59,555 nt of DNA. Source: Herpetosiphonaceae bacterium (GTDB taxonomy: Bacteria > Chloroflexota > Chloroflexia > Chloroflexales > Kallotenuaceae). Location: assembly GCA_013821605.1 (NCBI GenBank), contig JACDGP010000017.1:1-59555 (forward strand), written 5' to 3'. How positions within the stretch are numbered: position 1 is the first letter of the stretch; each line of letters starts with the position of its first letter. Shown here piece by piece: positions 11,058-19,807 of this stretch. The notes under the pieces were generated by a model that was not told where the DNA came from, searched no databases, and saw only the letters and a list, made by a program, of their open reading frames with translations. Both the position numbers and the translations under genes were made by a program.

Positions 11058-11423
11058 TCAATCAGTGGGTAGCGCGTCCGGCTTCGCCTGAAGGTACCGC
11101 AGCATCGCGCGCACTGCGTCTTGATGTCCACGCTCATACATAACGTCTACCTTCTCGACCGCTAAATGGGGTGGGAGTGCTGCCGCAAGTGGGAAGCCTA
11201 CACGCGCGGCAGCATCCTCCTCCGGTGCCAACTCCGCGCTGAGACCGCCTACTAATGCCGCCCTGCAGTGCCGTTCCAACATATCGAAGTAGCTAATGTT
11301 GTGCTCAATGACATGATGATCAACTGTGCTCCCATCATGCAGCGCACATCTCAAAACGGTAATGCGTGGGTCCCATCCCTCGTTTGCTATGAGTTCAACG
11401 CGGTTGCCGAAATGTTGCTCCAC
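11058..11423 (-). CDS. Conserved hypothetical protein
   Basis: A 121-residue protein with a GTG start at 11423. No membrane segments or recognisable catalytic motif were seen. Visible features are an N-terminal part reading GWDPRITVLRCAL and a histidine-rich stretch DHHVIEHNISYFD. The C-terminal half is helical and ends in AVRAMLRYLQAKP. It is the last gene in the same direction as the three-gene operon upstream, 29 bases after the oxidoreductase stop, so it may be co-transcribed. Function unknown. Confidence 0.5.
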   Translation of the reverse strand: MEQHFGNRVELIANEGWDPRITVLRCALHDGSTVDHHVIEHNISYFDMLERHCRAALVGGLSAELAPEEDAAARVGFPLAAALPPHLAVEKVDVMYERGHQDAVRAMLRYLQAKPDALPTD

Positions 11424-11452
11424 CGCTCAATCACACTTTCTCTACCTTACAA

Positions 11453-12433
11453 TTACTTGATGACAGGTTCCGGCAATCCGCTCACCAGGGATCGATTTGC
11501 GGCCAGTGTCGTCGCCAGGGTCCCCAATCCGTCACGGTAGGAACAGCGCACCAAGCTTTGGTCGTGGTCGCGGACAGCACGGACGAAGGTTGCTATTTGC
11601 TCGAGATAACCACTCACTGGATCATGGTAGTCGACCGGTTCGCCATCGATGGTCCCTCGCACTGTCCAGGCGTCATACACCAGTTCCAGATGCAAATCGC
11701 GGGCGATGATCGTGCAGCCCCAGAAGAATTTCCAGACAGCGCACGTCGAGACGATTGTGCCAACTGCGCCACCGTCGAAGTCGAGGCTGACGGTCGTCAC
11801 ATCTTCATAATCGACCCGCTCGGGTACCGTGCCCTTGCGTCCCAGGGCATACACCTGCTTGATCTCGCCGCCGAAATAGCGTGCGAGATCGACCATATGG
11901 GTGCTTTGCTCCACAATCTGACCGCCTGACAGCGCTCGCTGCTGGTTCCAGCCGCCCGGCATTGCACCGATGACCTGCCCCATGATCATTGCCAGTGGCC
12001 GATCTTGGAGCAGATTTTTGACATACTTCGTAATGCCACTATACCGAAACATATAGCCGACGCTGTTGATGACCCCGGCCTGCTCAATAGCCGCGAAGCT
12101 ACGCTGTGCGGTCGCAAGATCCAATGCTAATGGTTTGGTCGTAAAGATCGCGCACCCGCGTTCGGCAGCGAGGACCAGCTCGTCGCCTCGCGCAAACGGT
12201 GGCAAGTTATCGAAGATGGCATCCAGCTGCCCATGGTAGAGCATTGGACGGTAATCGGTGTAGATCCCGATCTGCCGGTCCCGCCCTACCTCACGACCCA
12301 GTGCTAGCTCTTGCGCACGCCCTTGATCGATGTCGCAAAAGGCGACAACCTGCGCCTCATCTGACAGCATATCAAGGCGCTGAAGATACTCGCGCGCAAT
12401 ACCGCCACAGCCAATAAAGCCGATTCGGATCAT
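11453..12433 (-). CDS. Gfo/Idh/MocA family NAD(P)-dependent oxidoreductase
   Basis: A 326-residue dehydrogenase of the sugar/inositol oxidoreductase family. The Rossmann motif IGFIGCGGIA is at residues 4-13. The EKP-type motif, normally carrying the catalytic lysine, reads TTKPLALD. The C-terminal alpha/beta domain contains EQSTHMVDLARYFGGEI, the usual substrate-pocket histidine region. It acts on a sugar, polyol or related hydroxyl compound with NAD(P). Its ATG overlaps the stop of the upstream aldo-keto reductase by four bases (ATGA), indicating translational coupling. Confidence 0.85.
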   Translation of the reverse strand: MIRIGFIGCGGIAREYLQRLDMLSDEAQVVAFCDIDQGRAQELALGREVGRDRQIGIYTDYRPMLYHGQLDAIFDNLPPFARGDELVLAAERGCAIFTTKPLALDLATAQRSFAAIEQAGVINSVGYMFRYSGITKYVKNLLQDRPLAMIMGQVIGAMPGGWNQQRALSGGQIVEQSTHMVDLARYFGGEIKQVYALGRKGTVPERVDYEDVTTVSLDFDGGAVGTIVSTCAVWKFFWGCTIIARDLHLELVYDAWTVRGTIDGEPVDYHDPVSGYLEQIATFVRAVRDHDQSLVRCSYRDGLGTLATTLAANRSLVSGLPEPVIK

Positions 12434-13347
12434 GGCTCCTCGTACCTTCCTGTCTGTTGAGCTACCACATACGCATGCTGTACCACTTGAAAGCTTGCTG
12501 CGTCTAACGCCGGTAGCTCGGCAGCCACAACGTTCGCCAGCAAATGTTCAAGTCGCGTCGTACCCACGATCGCACTACTAACCAACGGGTTAGCCAGTAC
12601 CCAGCGCAGTGCGAATTGGAGTCGGTTTTCCTCCGCGCCCATGACTTGCCAGTCCAGCTGTTGCGCGATGTCCCACTTCCAACTCCAGTCGGGATGCGAG
12701 GGTCGCTGCCGGAGTAATGGAATACCATTGGCAATAGGCTGCTTAATAATGAGCCCCAGTCCCTGCTCCGCTGCCGCCGGCAGCACATCGTCGCCGGGAG
12801 CTTGTTGTAAGATACTATACGACGTTTGGAGCGTAGCGAAGACACCCAATTCGAGTGCCCGTCGAGCGTCGTCACCATCCGCGCTCACTCCCAAATGTCG
12901 AATCTTCCCAGCCTCCTGCGCGCGCACTAAGCCTTGGATGGCTGCGCCATCATCAAGCACCCAACGTGGTGGGCTATGCAACTGCACCACATCAAGATAA
13001 TCAGTCTGAAGGCGGCGCAAACTTTCATCGACCGTCGCCACTATACCCTCTGCGCTCCAATCCTCTCGGACAATCCAGTCATAACCATTCCATGGCTGGA
13101 GCCGGCCGCACTTGGTCGCCAGTACGACATCTCGGCGGTGACTTCGTAGCGCTCGCCCCAGCAGTTCCTCGCTATGCCGGTAATCCGGTGCAGTATCAAA
13201 CAGTGTAATGCCGAGATCGACTGCGCGCTCCACTAATGCCACAAAGCTCGCCGCATGCTGCGCCGGAGCAAAACCAATCGGGGCTCCACCAAAACCAAGT
13301 GCCGAAACTCGTAACCCAGTCTTTCCTAACGGTCGTTGTATCATCAT
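12430..13347 (-). CDS. Aldo/keto reductase
   Basis: A 305-residue aldo/keto reductase close to the galactose/fucose dehydrogenase-like branch. The catalytic tetrad is visible as D and Y in FDTAPDYRHSEELLG, K in VLATKCG and H in VVQLHSPPRW. It reduces aldehydes or oxidises aldoses with NAD(P)H. Both ends overlap neighbouring genes by four bases: its start overlaps the hydrolase stop, and its stop overlaps the Gfo/Idh/MocA start. This tight coupling points to a small sugar or sugar-lactone pathway in which hydrolase, reductase and dehydrogenase act in sequence. Confidence 0.87.
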   Translation of the reverse strand: MMIQRPLGKTGLRVSALGFGGAPIGFAPAQHAASFVALVERAVDLGITLFDTAPDYRHSEELLGRALRSHRRDVVLATKCGRLQPWNGYDWIVREDWSAEGIVATVDESLRRLQTDYLDVVQLHSPPRWVLDDGAAIQGLVRAQEAGKIRHLGVSADGDDARRALELGVFATLQTSYSILQQAPGDDVLPAAAEQGLGLIIKQPIANGIPLLRQRPSHPDWSWKWDIAQQLDWQVMGAEENRLQFALRWVLANPLVSSAIVGTTRLEHLLANVVAAELPALDAASFQVVQHAYVVAQQTGRYEEP

Positions 13348-14111
13348 CGCACGACTCTCAACCCTTCCGGTAGCGGCTTATCCCGTATCCACGCTCGTAC
13401 CATCGCTGTAAACAAGGCCGGTGCTTCCAGATTCCACAGATGCCCTACCCCTGGAACGATGACCTGCTGCGCATTCCCTACCGTTGTGCCGAGTCGCCGC
13501 GCAGCCCGTTTGGCCGGGATTGTTTCGCGCTCACCGACAGCGATCAGGGTTGGTGCCGCTGTTCCACGAGGCAGTTCCATCGTCATCAGCGCTTGGGTAT
13601 AGTGGCGAGTAAATGTGGCGTTCATACCCAGGACGAGATCATCGTGGACCAGTCCGTAGTAGGCCGGTGGAATGTGGAACTGCGTATACGCGAGGCGCAC
13701 CAGTGTTTCTGCCGGTATGAAGCGATACAGTGCTGCTCCTGCAATCGAAATCGCTCCCAACACTTTTCCTAATCCGGCTGCTGTCCCACTAACGATGAGA
13801 TGGTCGACCACCTCAGGAAACAGCCGGAGTACAGTCAGTCCCACGGCACCACCGAGTGATAGCCCAACGATATGCGCTCGTCCACTCGGCACCCGTTCGC
13901 GGATGATTGTCGCTACATCCTGAGCGGCGCCGTCTAAGATAAATGGCCCGGTAGCAATGCTCCGCCCCTGCTCTGGTAAATCGGGCACAAGGCAATGGTA
14001 TTCCGGCAGCCCTTCGATTTGTGGCTCCCACATCCGCCCACTGAGACCTCCGCCATGCAGAAAAACGATCGCGGGGGCCGTCACTGGACCAGACTCATCA
14101 ACATATAGCAT
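13344..14111 (-). CDS. Alpha/beta hydrolase
   Basis: A 255-residue alpha/beta-fold hydrolase. The ATG at 14111 has AAGGAG six bases upstream; an ATG 69 bases earlier has no site and is rejected. The oxyanion segment FLHGGGLSG precedes the nucleophile elbow VGLSLGGA with S85. The catalytic histidine is H224 in VPGVGHLWN. The substrate is unknown; as first gene of a three-gene coupled operon with aldo/keto reductase and Gfo/Idh/MocA oxidoreductase, a lactonase or esterase role in sugar metabolism is plausible. Confidence 0.82.
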   Translation of the reverse strand: MLYVDESGPVTAPAIVFLHGGGLSGRMWEPQIEGLPEYHCLVPDLPEQGRSIATGPFILDGAAQDVATIIRERVPSGRAHIVGLSLGGAVGLTVLRLFPEVVDHLIVSGTAAGLGKVLGAISIAGAALYRFIPAETLVRLAYTQFHIPPAYYGLVHDDLVLGMNATFTRHYTQALMTMELPRGTAAPTLIAVGERETIPAKRAARRLGTTVGNAQQVIVPGVGHLWNLEAPALFTAMVRAWIRDKPLPEGLRVVR

Positions 14112-14220
14112 GCTGCTCTCCTTCATCGACCGGCCTGTGCAGTGCAGACGATCTCGGCAATTGGACGCAACATTTTGCAACGGCCATCGTCATAGCTCCA
14201 GAACACATAAGGAGCTTACA

Positions 14221-14658
14221 ATGAACACGCAACTAACTCTTTCAACAACTCACAGGGTAGTCGGCGGTGTAGCCGGCGGTCTCGGCGAATATCTACAGGT
14301 TGATCCGGCATTCGTACGCATTGGCTTTCTCGTCCTTGGCTTCGCGACCCCGATCGGTATTCCGCTGTATCTGCTGCTCTGGTTCGCGATGGGCCGACCT
14401 GATGGGCAAAACCTGGTCCAGCGGGGTATCGACAGTGCACGTCAAGGAGCGACGCAGTTGGGATCTAGTTTCCGCAGCGGCCCGCATTTCGACCCGCAGA
14501 CTGGTGCTCCCATCAGCACCGTCTACAGCCGTAACCAGAAAGCCGGCATGGCCTTAATGGGCTTGGGAGCCCTGATGCTGGCGAGCATGCTGCATATCGC
14601 AGCTCCCTTGATTGCGATTGCATTCGTAGCCACAGGCTGGTATTTGCTCAAGCACTAA
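14221..14658 (+). CDS. PspC-domain membrane protein
   Basis: A 145-residue protein starting at the ATG at 14221 behind AAGGAG; the longer frame reaching back to 13957 overlaps the divergent hydrolase and is rejected. Residues 6-60 form a PspC domain: VVGGVAGGLGEYLQVDPAFVR followed by a membrane helix and LLLWFAMG. A central hydrophilic part is followed by two hydrophobic segments at about 103-142. PspC-domain proteins act in envelope stress sensing or partner with PspA-like proteins at the membrane. No pspA is nearby. Confidence 0.8.
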   Translation: MNTQLTLSTTHRVVGGVAGGLGEYLQVDPAFVRIGFLVLGFATPIGIPLYLLLWFAMGRPDGQNLVQRGIDSARQGATQLGSSFRSGPHFDPQTGAPISTVYSRNQKAGMALMGLGALMLASMLHIAAPLIAIAFVATGWYLLKH

Positions 14659-14676
14659 CCATTCCGAGATTGGGAA

Positions 14677-14712
14677 GTGCTGGCCGTGGGATGTTCCATG
14701 GCCAGCACTTTG
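14677..14712. terminator. Bidirectional terminator between convergent genes
   Basis: The 13-base arm at 14677-14689 pairs with 14696-14708 across a GATGTT loop, with one G-U pair, followed by TTTG. It lies between the ends of the convergent PspC and SnoaL genes and could stop transcription from both sides. Confidence 0.7.
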
Positions 14713-14743
14713 TCCCGTCTTCCATTACCCGCCGTCGCCGCGT

Positions 14744-15136
14744 TCATGACGACCTCAGTTGCTGCAGCAGGCCAAACAAGTCCCAGTTGTTCCAAAGTCC
14801 ACGAATTTTGCCTTCGGCGACTTGGAAGATTGTGATGCCGAGCATCGTAACATCCTTGCCTGTCGGCTCGATCCCCGCAAAGCTACCCTGATGCGTTGCG
14901 GTTGCCGTCCAACGCGCGACAACCTTATCCGCCTGCGCAACCACATCATGCACAGTGTACTGTACGTCAGGAAAGCCCGCTAAAAAGGCCCCAATAAATT
15001 CTTTTGCTGCTGCCGCCCCCACAATCTTGGTGCCGTTGACTTCCCCTACGTAGTCTGCCGCCAGCAACTCATCCAACAGCCCGACGTCCTGCCGGTTATA
15101 AACATCATAAAATCTGAGTGCGATGTCCGTCCCCAC
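14744..15136 (-). CDS. SnoaL-like (NTF2-fold) ester cyclase family protein
   Basis: A 130-residue protein of the SnoaL/NTF2 fold. The typical pattern is a helix with FYDVYNRQDVGLLDELLAADYV, then KEFIGAFLAGFPDVQYTVHDVVAQADKVVARWTA, and a GITIFQVAEGKIRGLWNNWD strand pair. Such proteins are small cone-shaped binding or cyclase domains; many are uncharacterised. AGGGAGG lies upstream of its ATG. It is a single gene divergent from the phosphodiesterase. Confidence 0.78.
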   Translation of the reverse strand: MGTDIALRFYDVYNRQDVGLLDELLAADYVGEVNGTKIVGAAAAKEFIGAFLAGFPDVQYTVHDVVAQADKVVARWTATATHQGSFAGIEPTGKDVTMLGITIFQVAEGKIRGLWNNWDLFGLLQQLRSS

Positions 15137-15236
15137 CTGTACCTCCCTTCAGTTATGGTTGATCCACTATCCCTAATGGTCTGCATCCTCAGCTTGCGCT
15201 TAGTGTACAATCGCCATGGAGCAAGGAGAAGGCCCA

Positions 15237-16511
15237 ATGATCGATCAAGCGTCGCTCGACGCGGTAGACGCTGCTCAATTGAACTCCCACTTTATCCATC
15301 CGCTCTACGACAGTTATGGTTTCGCACAAATCCCGCAAACGCTGCGTTGTCTGCTGACCGATGATCAGCGTCAAGGTGTGCCCTTTGGCCCACGCTCGGA
15401 TCTGTATCAGAAATACGACACGGTGATCCTGTTCTTCATTGACGCGTTCGGCTGGCGCTTCTTTGAACAATTCTCGGATCACCCGTTCTTGCGTCGCATG
15501 ATCGACGAAGGCTTGGTCTCCAAGCTGACCTCCCAATTTCCCTCGACCACGGCCGCGCATGTCACGGCCATCCATACTGGATTGCCGGTCGGGCAGAGTG
15601 GAGTCTATGAATGGTACTACTACGAGCCGCTGGTAGATGCCTTAATCGCGCCACTCCTTTATTCTTTTGCAGGCGATTCGCAGCGCGATACTTTGCAAGG
15701 GACGGGTGTAGCTCCATCGGCATTATACCCAACCCATACGCTGTATCAAGAACTCAAGGCTGCCGGTGTACGCTCCGTTGTTTTCCAGCACCTTGCCTAT
15801 GCCTTTTCGCCCTACACCGAACTCGTGACGAACGGCGCGACAATCATGCCGTACCGCACCTTACCTGAAGCAGTTATTAACTTAACACAACTGCTCGCCA
15901 GACAAGACAGCCGCTCCTATTACTTCCTGTACTATGACCACATTGATACCATCTGCCACCTATATGGTCCAGATTCACCCCAGGCTGCCGCCGAGATCAC
16001 GGCATTTTTAGACGTCATGGAACATATTTTTCATGCCAACCTCGTCCGCCACGGACAACGAACCCTGTTCCTGATGACTGCCGACCACGGCCATGCTCCT
16101 ATTGATCCGGCCACCACGGTCTATCTCAACCACACCTTACCCCCAATTCAGGGCTGGCTCAAAACTAATGCCGCCGGGCAGCCACTTGTGCCGGCCGGCT
16201 CGTGCCGTGATATGTTTTTGCATATCAAACCCGAGTATTTGGATGACGCACACGCCGCTTTACAGCATCATCTGGCCGGCAAAGCCGAGGTTCAGCGTGT
16301 CGATGCCCTGATCGCCGGCAATTTCTTTGGTGCCACCCCGCCGTCGCCAACCTTCCTTGGGCGCGTTGGCAATCTCGTGATTCTGCCGTACACCCATGAG
16401 TCAGTGTGGTGGTATCAGAAAGATCGCTTTGAACAGCATCATCGTGGTGCCCATGGCGGCCTCACACCCGACGAGATGGAGACACTTCTGCTTGTGCAGC
16501 CCTACGGCTAG
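15237..16511 (+). CDS. Alkaline-phosphatase-superfamily phosphodiesterase/nucleotide pyrophosphatase
   Basis: A 424-residue type I phosphodiesterase-like hydrolase. AAGGAGAAGG precedes the ATG at 15237, which is preferred over the ATG at 15216. The two-metal site is readable: D in LFFIDAFGW, the nucleophilic threonine region in SQFPSTTAAHVT, D and H in YYDHIDTICH, and DH in MTADHGHAP. It hydrolyses phosphodiester or pyrophosphate bonds of an unknown substrate. No signal peptide is evident, so a cytoplasmic location is likely. Confidence 0.82.
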   Translation: MIDQASLDAVDAAQLNSHFIHPLYDSYGFAQIPQTLRCLLTDDQRQGVPFGPRSDLYQKYDTVILFFIDAFGWRFFEQFSDHPFLRRMIDEGLVSKLTSQFPSTTAAHVTAIHTGLPVGQSGVYEWYYYEPLVDALIAPLLYSFAGDSQRDTLQGTGVAPSALYPTHTLYQELKAAGVRSVVFQHLAYAFSPYTELVTNGATIMPYRTLPEAVINLTQLLARQDSRSYYFLYYDHIDTICHLYGPDSPQAAAEITAFLDVMEHIFHANLVRHGQRTLFLMTADHGHAPIDPATTVYLNHTLPPIQGWLKTNAAGQPLVPAGSCRDMFLHIKPEYLDDAHAALQHHLAGKAEVQRVDALIAGNFFGATPPSPTFLGRVGNLVILPYTHESVWWYQKDRFEQHHRGAHGGLTPDEMETLLLVQPYG

Positions 16512-16597
16512 GTGTGGCTATCGAGCTGGCACTCTCGAGACGCATTGGCATCCTTGTTGCTTCGTTCAAGGAAAGACGACTCACTTGGGGGATTACC

Positions 16598-17362
16598 ATG
16601 ACGGACTCTGCAAAGCAACCGGACGCCAAAGAGGGACGTCTGGCCTGGCTGAACGACATTCCCGACGATCAATGGTCGGTCTATCAGACGGTCATTGCCG
16701 AAGCACGCGCCCGCAGCCTGCCCTTTGCCTTGGGTGGTGCCTTCGCGCTAGCAACCTACACCGGCCACTGGCGGAACACCAAAGACCTTGATCTCTTTAT
16801 CTTACCGGAAAGCCGTGATGACTTCGTTGATACCCTCACGCATAGCGGCCTGAGCGACTACTATGATCAACTTGAGTATGACCGGAGTTGGATTTACCGT
16901 GCCCATCGCGAGGAAATCATCGTTGATGTGATTTGGTCGATGGCCAACCACCATGCCTCCGTAGACGACGCCTGGCTCACATGTGGGCCTGAATTGAACG
17001 TTCGTGGTGAGCACATCCGCGTCCTGCCTGTGGAAGAGGTCATCTGGAATAAGCTCTATATCCTGCACCATGATCGTTGTGACTGGCCGGATGTGCTCAA
17101 TCTCGTGTCTGCTGCCGGTCCAACCCTTGACTGGAATTATCTGCTCGGTCGCGTAGCGGAGGATATTGCTCTCTTGCGCGGGTTACTATCTGTATTCATC
17201 TGGCTGTCTCCTATCCATGCCGCAGCATTACCTGCTTGGCTCTGGCAACGCCTGCAACTGCCTGCACCGGCTGCGGAGGGTATGTCCGAAACAGACCATC
17301 ATCGTGCGGATTTGCTGGACACGCGGCCTTGGTTTACCTCCATGCTCGCAGACCAAGCATGA
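16598..17362 (+). CDS. Nucleotidyltransferase-fold protein
   Basis: A 254-residue protein from the ATG at 16598. The region FALGGAFALATYTGHWRNT followed by KDLDLFI carries the GG ... DxD pattern of minimal nucleotidyltransferases of the AbiEii/DUF6036 kind. RVLPVEEVIWNKLYILHHDR downstream is typical of the same family. Such proteins transfer nucleotides to RNA, protein or small molecules, and some are toxins; no antitoxin-like gene precedes this one. Its stop overlaps the start of the next gene (ATGA), coupling it to a Nudix hydrolase. Confidence 0.7.
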   Translation: MTDSAKQPDAKEGRLAWLNDIPDDQWSVYQTVIAEARARSLPFALGGAFALATYTGHWRNTKDLDLFILPESRDDFVDTLTHSGLSDYYDQLEYDRSWIYRAHREEIIVDVIWSMANHHASVDDAWLTCGPELNVRGEHIRVLPVEEVIWNKLYILHHDRCDWPDVLNLVSAAGPTLDWNYLLGRVAEDIALLRGLLSVFIWLSPIHAAALPAWLWQRLQLPAPAAEGMSETDHHRADLLDTRPWFTSMLADQA

Positions 17363-18021
17363 CACCTGTCGAATCAATCGCTCTCTGGGCCGATATGTTG
17401 CGTGACATCACGGCGACTGGCTTAAAGTTTGCGCAGGGTAGTTATGAGCGAGATAACTATCAGAAAATACAAACGATCGCGCTCGAAATGTTCGCCGTCG
17501 TAGCAGATCAGCCCCTCAATCAGCTTGAACCCCTGCGCTCCGTAATCTTTAAACACCCTGGTCCAATCTCGGGTGGTGACGCCGCAATTATCGATGAGCA
17601 GGGCCGTATCCTCCTCGTTCAGCGGGCTGACGATCACAAATGGGCCATGCCCGGTGGTGGACTAGCAGTGGGCGAGACTCCGGCCGAGGGAGTGGAACGT
17701 GAAGCACTTGAAGAGACAGGGATACGGTGTCAGGCAACGCTGCTGGTAGGCGTCTTCGACTCGCGACTCTGTGGCACAGTGTCACTGCACCACTTGTACC
17801 AATATGTTTTTCTCTGCAAGCTCCTTGATGCTTACGAGGTCGTAAACCCATCCTCCCATGCTCATGAGGTGCTCGCCACACGCTGGTTCGCTGAGCATGC
17901 GCTACCCACTGATCTATCTCCGGGTCATGCCCTGCGCATCAACGCCGCCTTCCACGCATGGCATGGTGATCAGTCGGCGTATTTTGATCACTCAAATGCT
18001 GCACCATTAGCGCCTAGTTGA
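17359..18021 (+). CDS. Nudix hydrolase with N-terminal Nudix-associated domain
   Basis: A 220-residue protein. Its ATG at 17359 overlaps the upstream stop by four bases. Residues 1-60 match the small helical domain found before many ADP-ribose/NDP-X Nudix enzymes. The Nudix box spans GGGLAVGETPAEGVE then REALEETGI, with the REALEE metal-binding core intact. It would hydrolyse a nucleoside diphosphate linked to another moiety. Coupling with a nucleotidyltransferase suggests linked nucleotide chemistry. Its 3' end overlaps the convergent DUF983 gene by eight bases. Confidence 0.85.
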   Translation: MTPVESIALWADMLRDITATGLKFAQGSYERDNYQKIQTIALEMFAVVADQPLNQLEPLRSVIFKHPGPISGGDAAIIDEQGRILLVQRADDHKWAMPGGGLAVGETPAEGVEREALEETGIRCQATLLVGVFDSRLCGTVSLHHLYQYVFLCKLLDAYEVVNPSSHAHEVLATRWFAEHALPTDLSPGHALRINAAFHAWHGDQSAYFDHSNAAPLAPS

Positions 18022-18403
18022 GATTACCGGGCTGGTCAGGATCGATCATCCAATCAATGTGCATCCAGAGGACGCGGGAGTAGCGAAAAATTGTCGGTAC
18101 ACAGGGCAGGAAGAACACAACGGTGAGGCCCATAATCCAGCGGATTGACCAGACGGACCGCAACAGCAACCATAGGATGCCAAAAATCACCCCCAACACT
18201 CCCAGCGCCAAAAAATAGCTGGCATACATCGCACCAACAAAATAGCCCTCTTCGCGCCCAAAGTGAAACCCACACACCATGCACTCTTCACGCATCGCAA
18301 CGACGCCCCGGAATACCCCACCTTGGCAGCACCGTGGACAGCGCTGGTGCAGAATCGCTCTCAACCGCTGACGGCCTGAAATTTTGGTTGGACGGTAGTA
18401 CAT
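18014..18403 (-). CDS. DUF983-family membrane protein
   Basis: A 129-residue protein with a zinc-ribbon-like start: CPRCCQGGVF at about residues 22-31 and CMVCGFHF at 41-48. Two membrane helices follow at about residues 58-84 and 88-108. This is the DUF983 pattern. The family is widespread in aerobic bacteria and sometimes neighbours cytochrome oxidase genes, but its function is unsettled. It converges on the Nudix gene with an eight-base overlap. Confidence 0.78.
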   Translation of the reverse strand: MYYRPTKISGRQRLRAILHQRCPRCCQGGVFRGVVAMREECMVCGFHFGREEGYFVGAMYASYFLALGVLGVIFGILWLLLRSVWSIRWIMGLTVVFFLPCVPTIFRYSRVLWMHIDWMIDPDQPGNLN

Positions 18404-18546
18404 GGTTGACGTGCCTATATTGCTGACGGTCTACTGATGCCATATTCTACTACCATAATCTCATCCGCCATGGTCATTCCATACTGGAGGTAATCCCTTT
18501 CAACTTCTCTGCGCGCCCTATGCTACACTGCCTGAGGAGGCACAAC

Positions 18547-19185
18547 ATGGGCGAACCAATCTCTGGTGTTGTACTGGCGGGTGGTAAAAGCCTGCGACTT
18601 GGCCAGGATAAGCGGCGCTTACGCTTGTGGGGTGAAGCGGGGCCAACCTTGCTAGAGCATACGGTCGCCGTACTCCATACGGTGTGCGATGAGGTCATTG
18701 TGGTGCTAAATGACCCGTTGGAGTGGACCAACCTTGCAGTACGCATCGTTCCTGATGCCTTTCCGTCAGGCGGCTCCCTTGGCGGCATTGCGACCGGTCT
18801 GATGGCCGCGCAGCATTCCGCTGCACTCGTCGTGGCCGCCGACATGCCTCTACTAAATGTTGCGTTATTACGCTGGATGGTGGACCAACAACGTACCTAC
18901 GATATCCTGGCTCCTCAAACCACGGGTGATACCAAGAGCGGCGGGTGGGAGACGCTTTGTGCGATCTACATGCGGAGCTGCCTCCCGGTCATGACTGCGC
19001 TCCTCGCGGAAGGCAACCTCAAAATCCGGCGAGTGTATGACCAGGTACGCGTGCAAGCGGTCACCGAGGACCAGTTGCGGCGTTTCGATCCCGCTGGCGT
19101 TGCCTTTGGTAACATCAACACGCTGGCTGACTGGCAACAGATGCAACATCAACTCGCCATTGCCGGAACTACCCATGCCGAGTAA
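18547..19185 (+). CDS. mobA: Molybdenum cofactor guanylyltransferase
   Basis: A 212-residue MobA-type enzyme that adds GMP to molybdopterin to make the guanine dinucleotide cofactor. GAGGAGG lies seven bases before the ATG at 18547. The GTP-binding signature VVLAGGKSLRLGQDKRRL is at residues 6-23, SLGGIATGL follows near 79-87, and VAADMPLL gives the metal-binding aspartate. No other molybdenum cofactor genes are in the window. Confidence 0.85.
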   Translation: MGEPISGVVLAGGKSLRLGQDKRRLRLWGEAGPTLLEHTVAVLHTVCDEVIVVLNDPLEWTNLAVRIVPDAFPSGGSLGGIATGLMAAQHSAALVVAADMPLLNVALLRWMVDQQRTYDILAPQTTGDTKSGGWETLCAIYMRSCLPVMTALLAEGNLKIRRVYDQVRVQAVTEDQLRRFDPAGVAFGNINTLADWQQMQHQLAIAGTTHAE

Positions 19186-19227
19186 AATATGCAGTCGACG
19201 AGCCGATCATGATAAGGATAAACGCCG

Positions 19228-19791
19228 ATGACCATCTATGCACCCCCGACGAGTCAGGGCGGTAATGATACGATACCGGCCGAGCTTATCGCCTTAGCTC
19301 ATCTCGAAGCTACCTGTAACGGTATTCGGCTGCGGATCGCGGGTCTGTCCCCTGACCAAATCTACCGTGGTACAGCTGCAGATGCGTCGATTGCCGAGCT
19401 CGTAGCGCTGGCCGTTGAGCGTGAAAAGGTCTACCTACAAGCCGTCAAGCAGTCGCAAGTGGGAGAAAAGCCCGATTTGGTAGAGCCCGAACCCACAGGT
19501 TTGCTGCTCGACCGTGTGTTTAACGACGACCTAAGCACCTTCTTCGCGGTCCGCCGCGCAACCCTGGATGTGCTACGTACTGTCTCAGCCAAACACTGGG
19601 AAAACAAGATCATGGTGCGTGGCCAGCGCGAGATGACCCTGCGTGAGCTAGCGATGCGCTTAGACCAGCATGACGCCCAGATGCTCAGCACCATCAGCAC
19701 ACAGCGCCGCGGCTGGCTCAAGACGAACGGTGTTGACGAGCTTCGTGACTCGGGTGTAGCAGGCAAGCTCTCTCCTAATATCGCCCAATAG
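19228..19791 (+). CDS. DinB-like helical bundle protein
   Basis: A 187-residue protein, mostly helical. It has the layout of DinB_2-type four-helix bundles: a helix ending in LAVEREKVYLQAV, an FFAVRRATLDVLRTV helix, and RELAMRLDQHDAQMLSTI with a possible metal-ligand histidine. Only one of the three usual metal histidines is obvious, so the metal site may be lost. The ABC-F gene starts 16 bases downstream. Function unknown. Confidence 0.5.
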   Translation: MTIYAPPTSQGGNDTIPAELIALAHLEATCNGIRLRIAGLSPDQIYRGTAADASIAELVALAVEREKVYLQAVKQSQVGEKPDLVEPEPTGLLLDRVFNDDLSTFFAVRRATLDVLRTVSAKHWENKIMVRGQREMTLRELAMRLDQHDAQMLSTISTQRRGWLKTNGVDELRDSGVAGKLSPNIAQ

Positions 19792-19807
19792 CCGGCACTC
19801 ATCGCTC

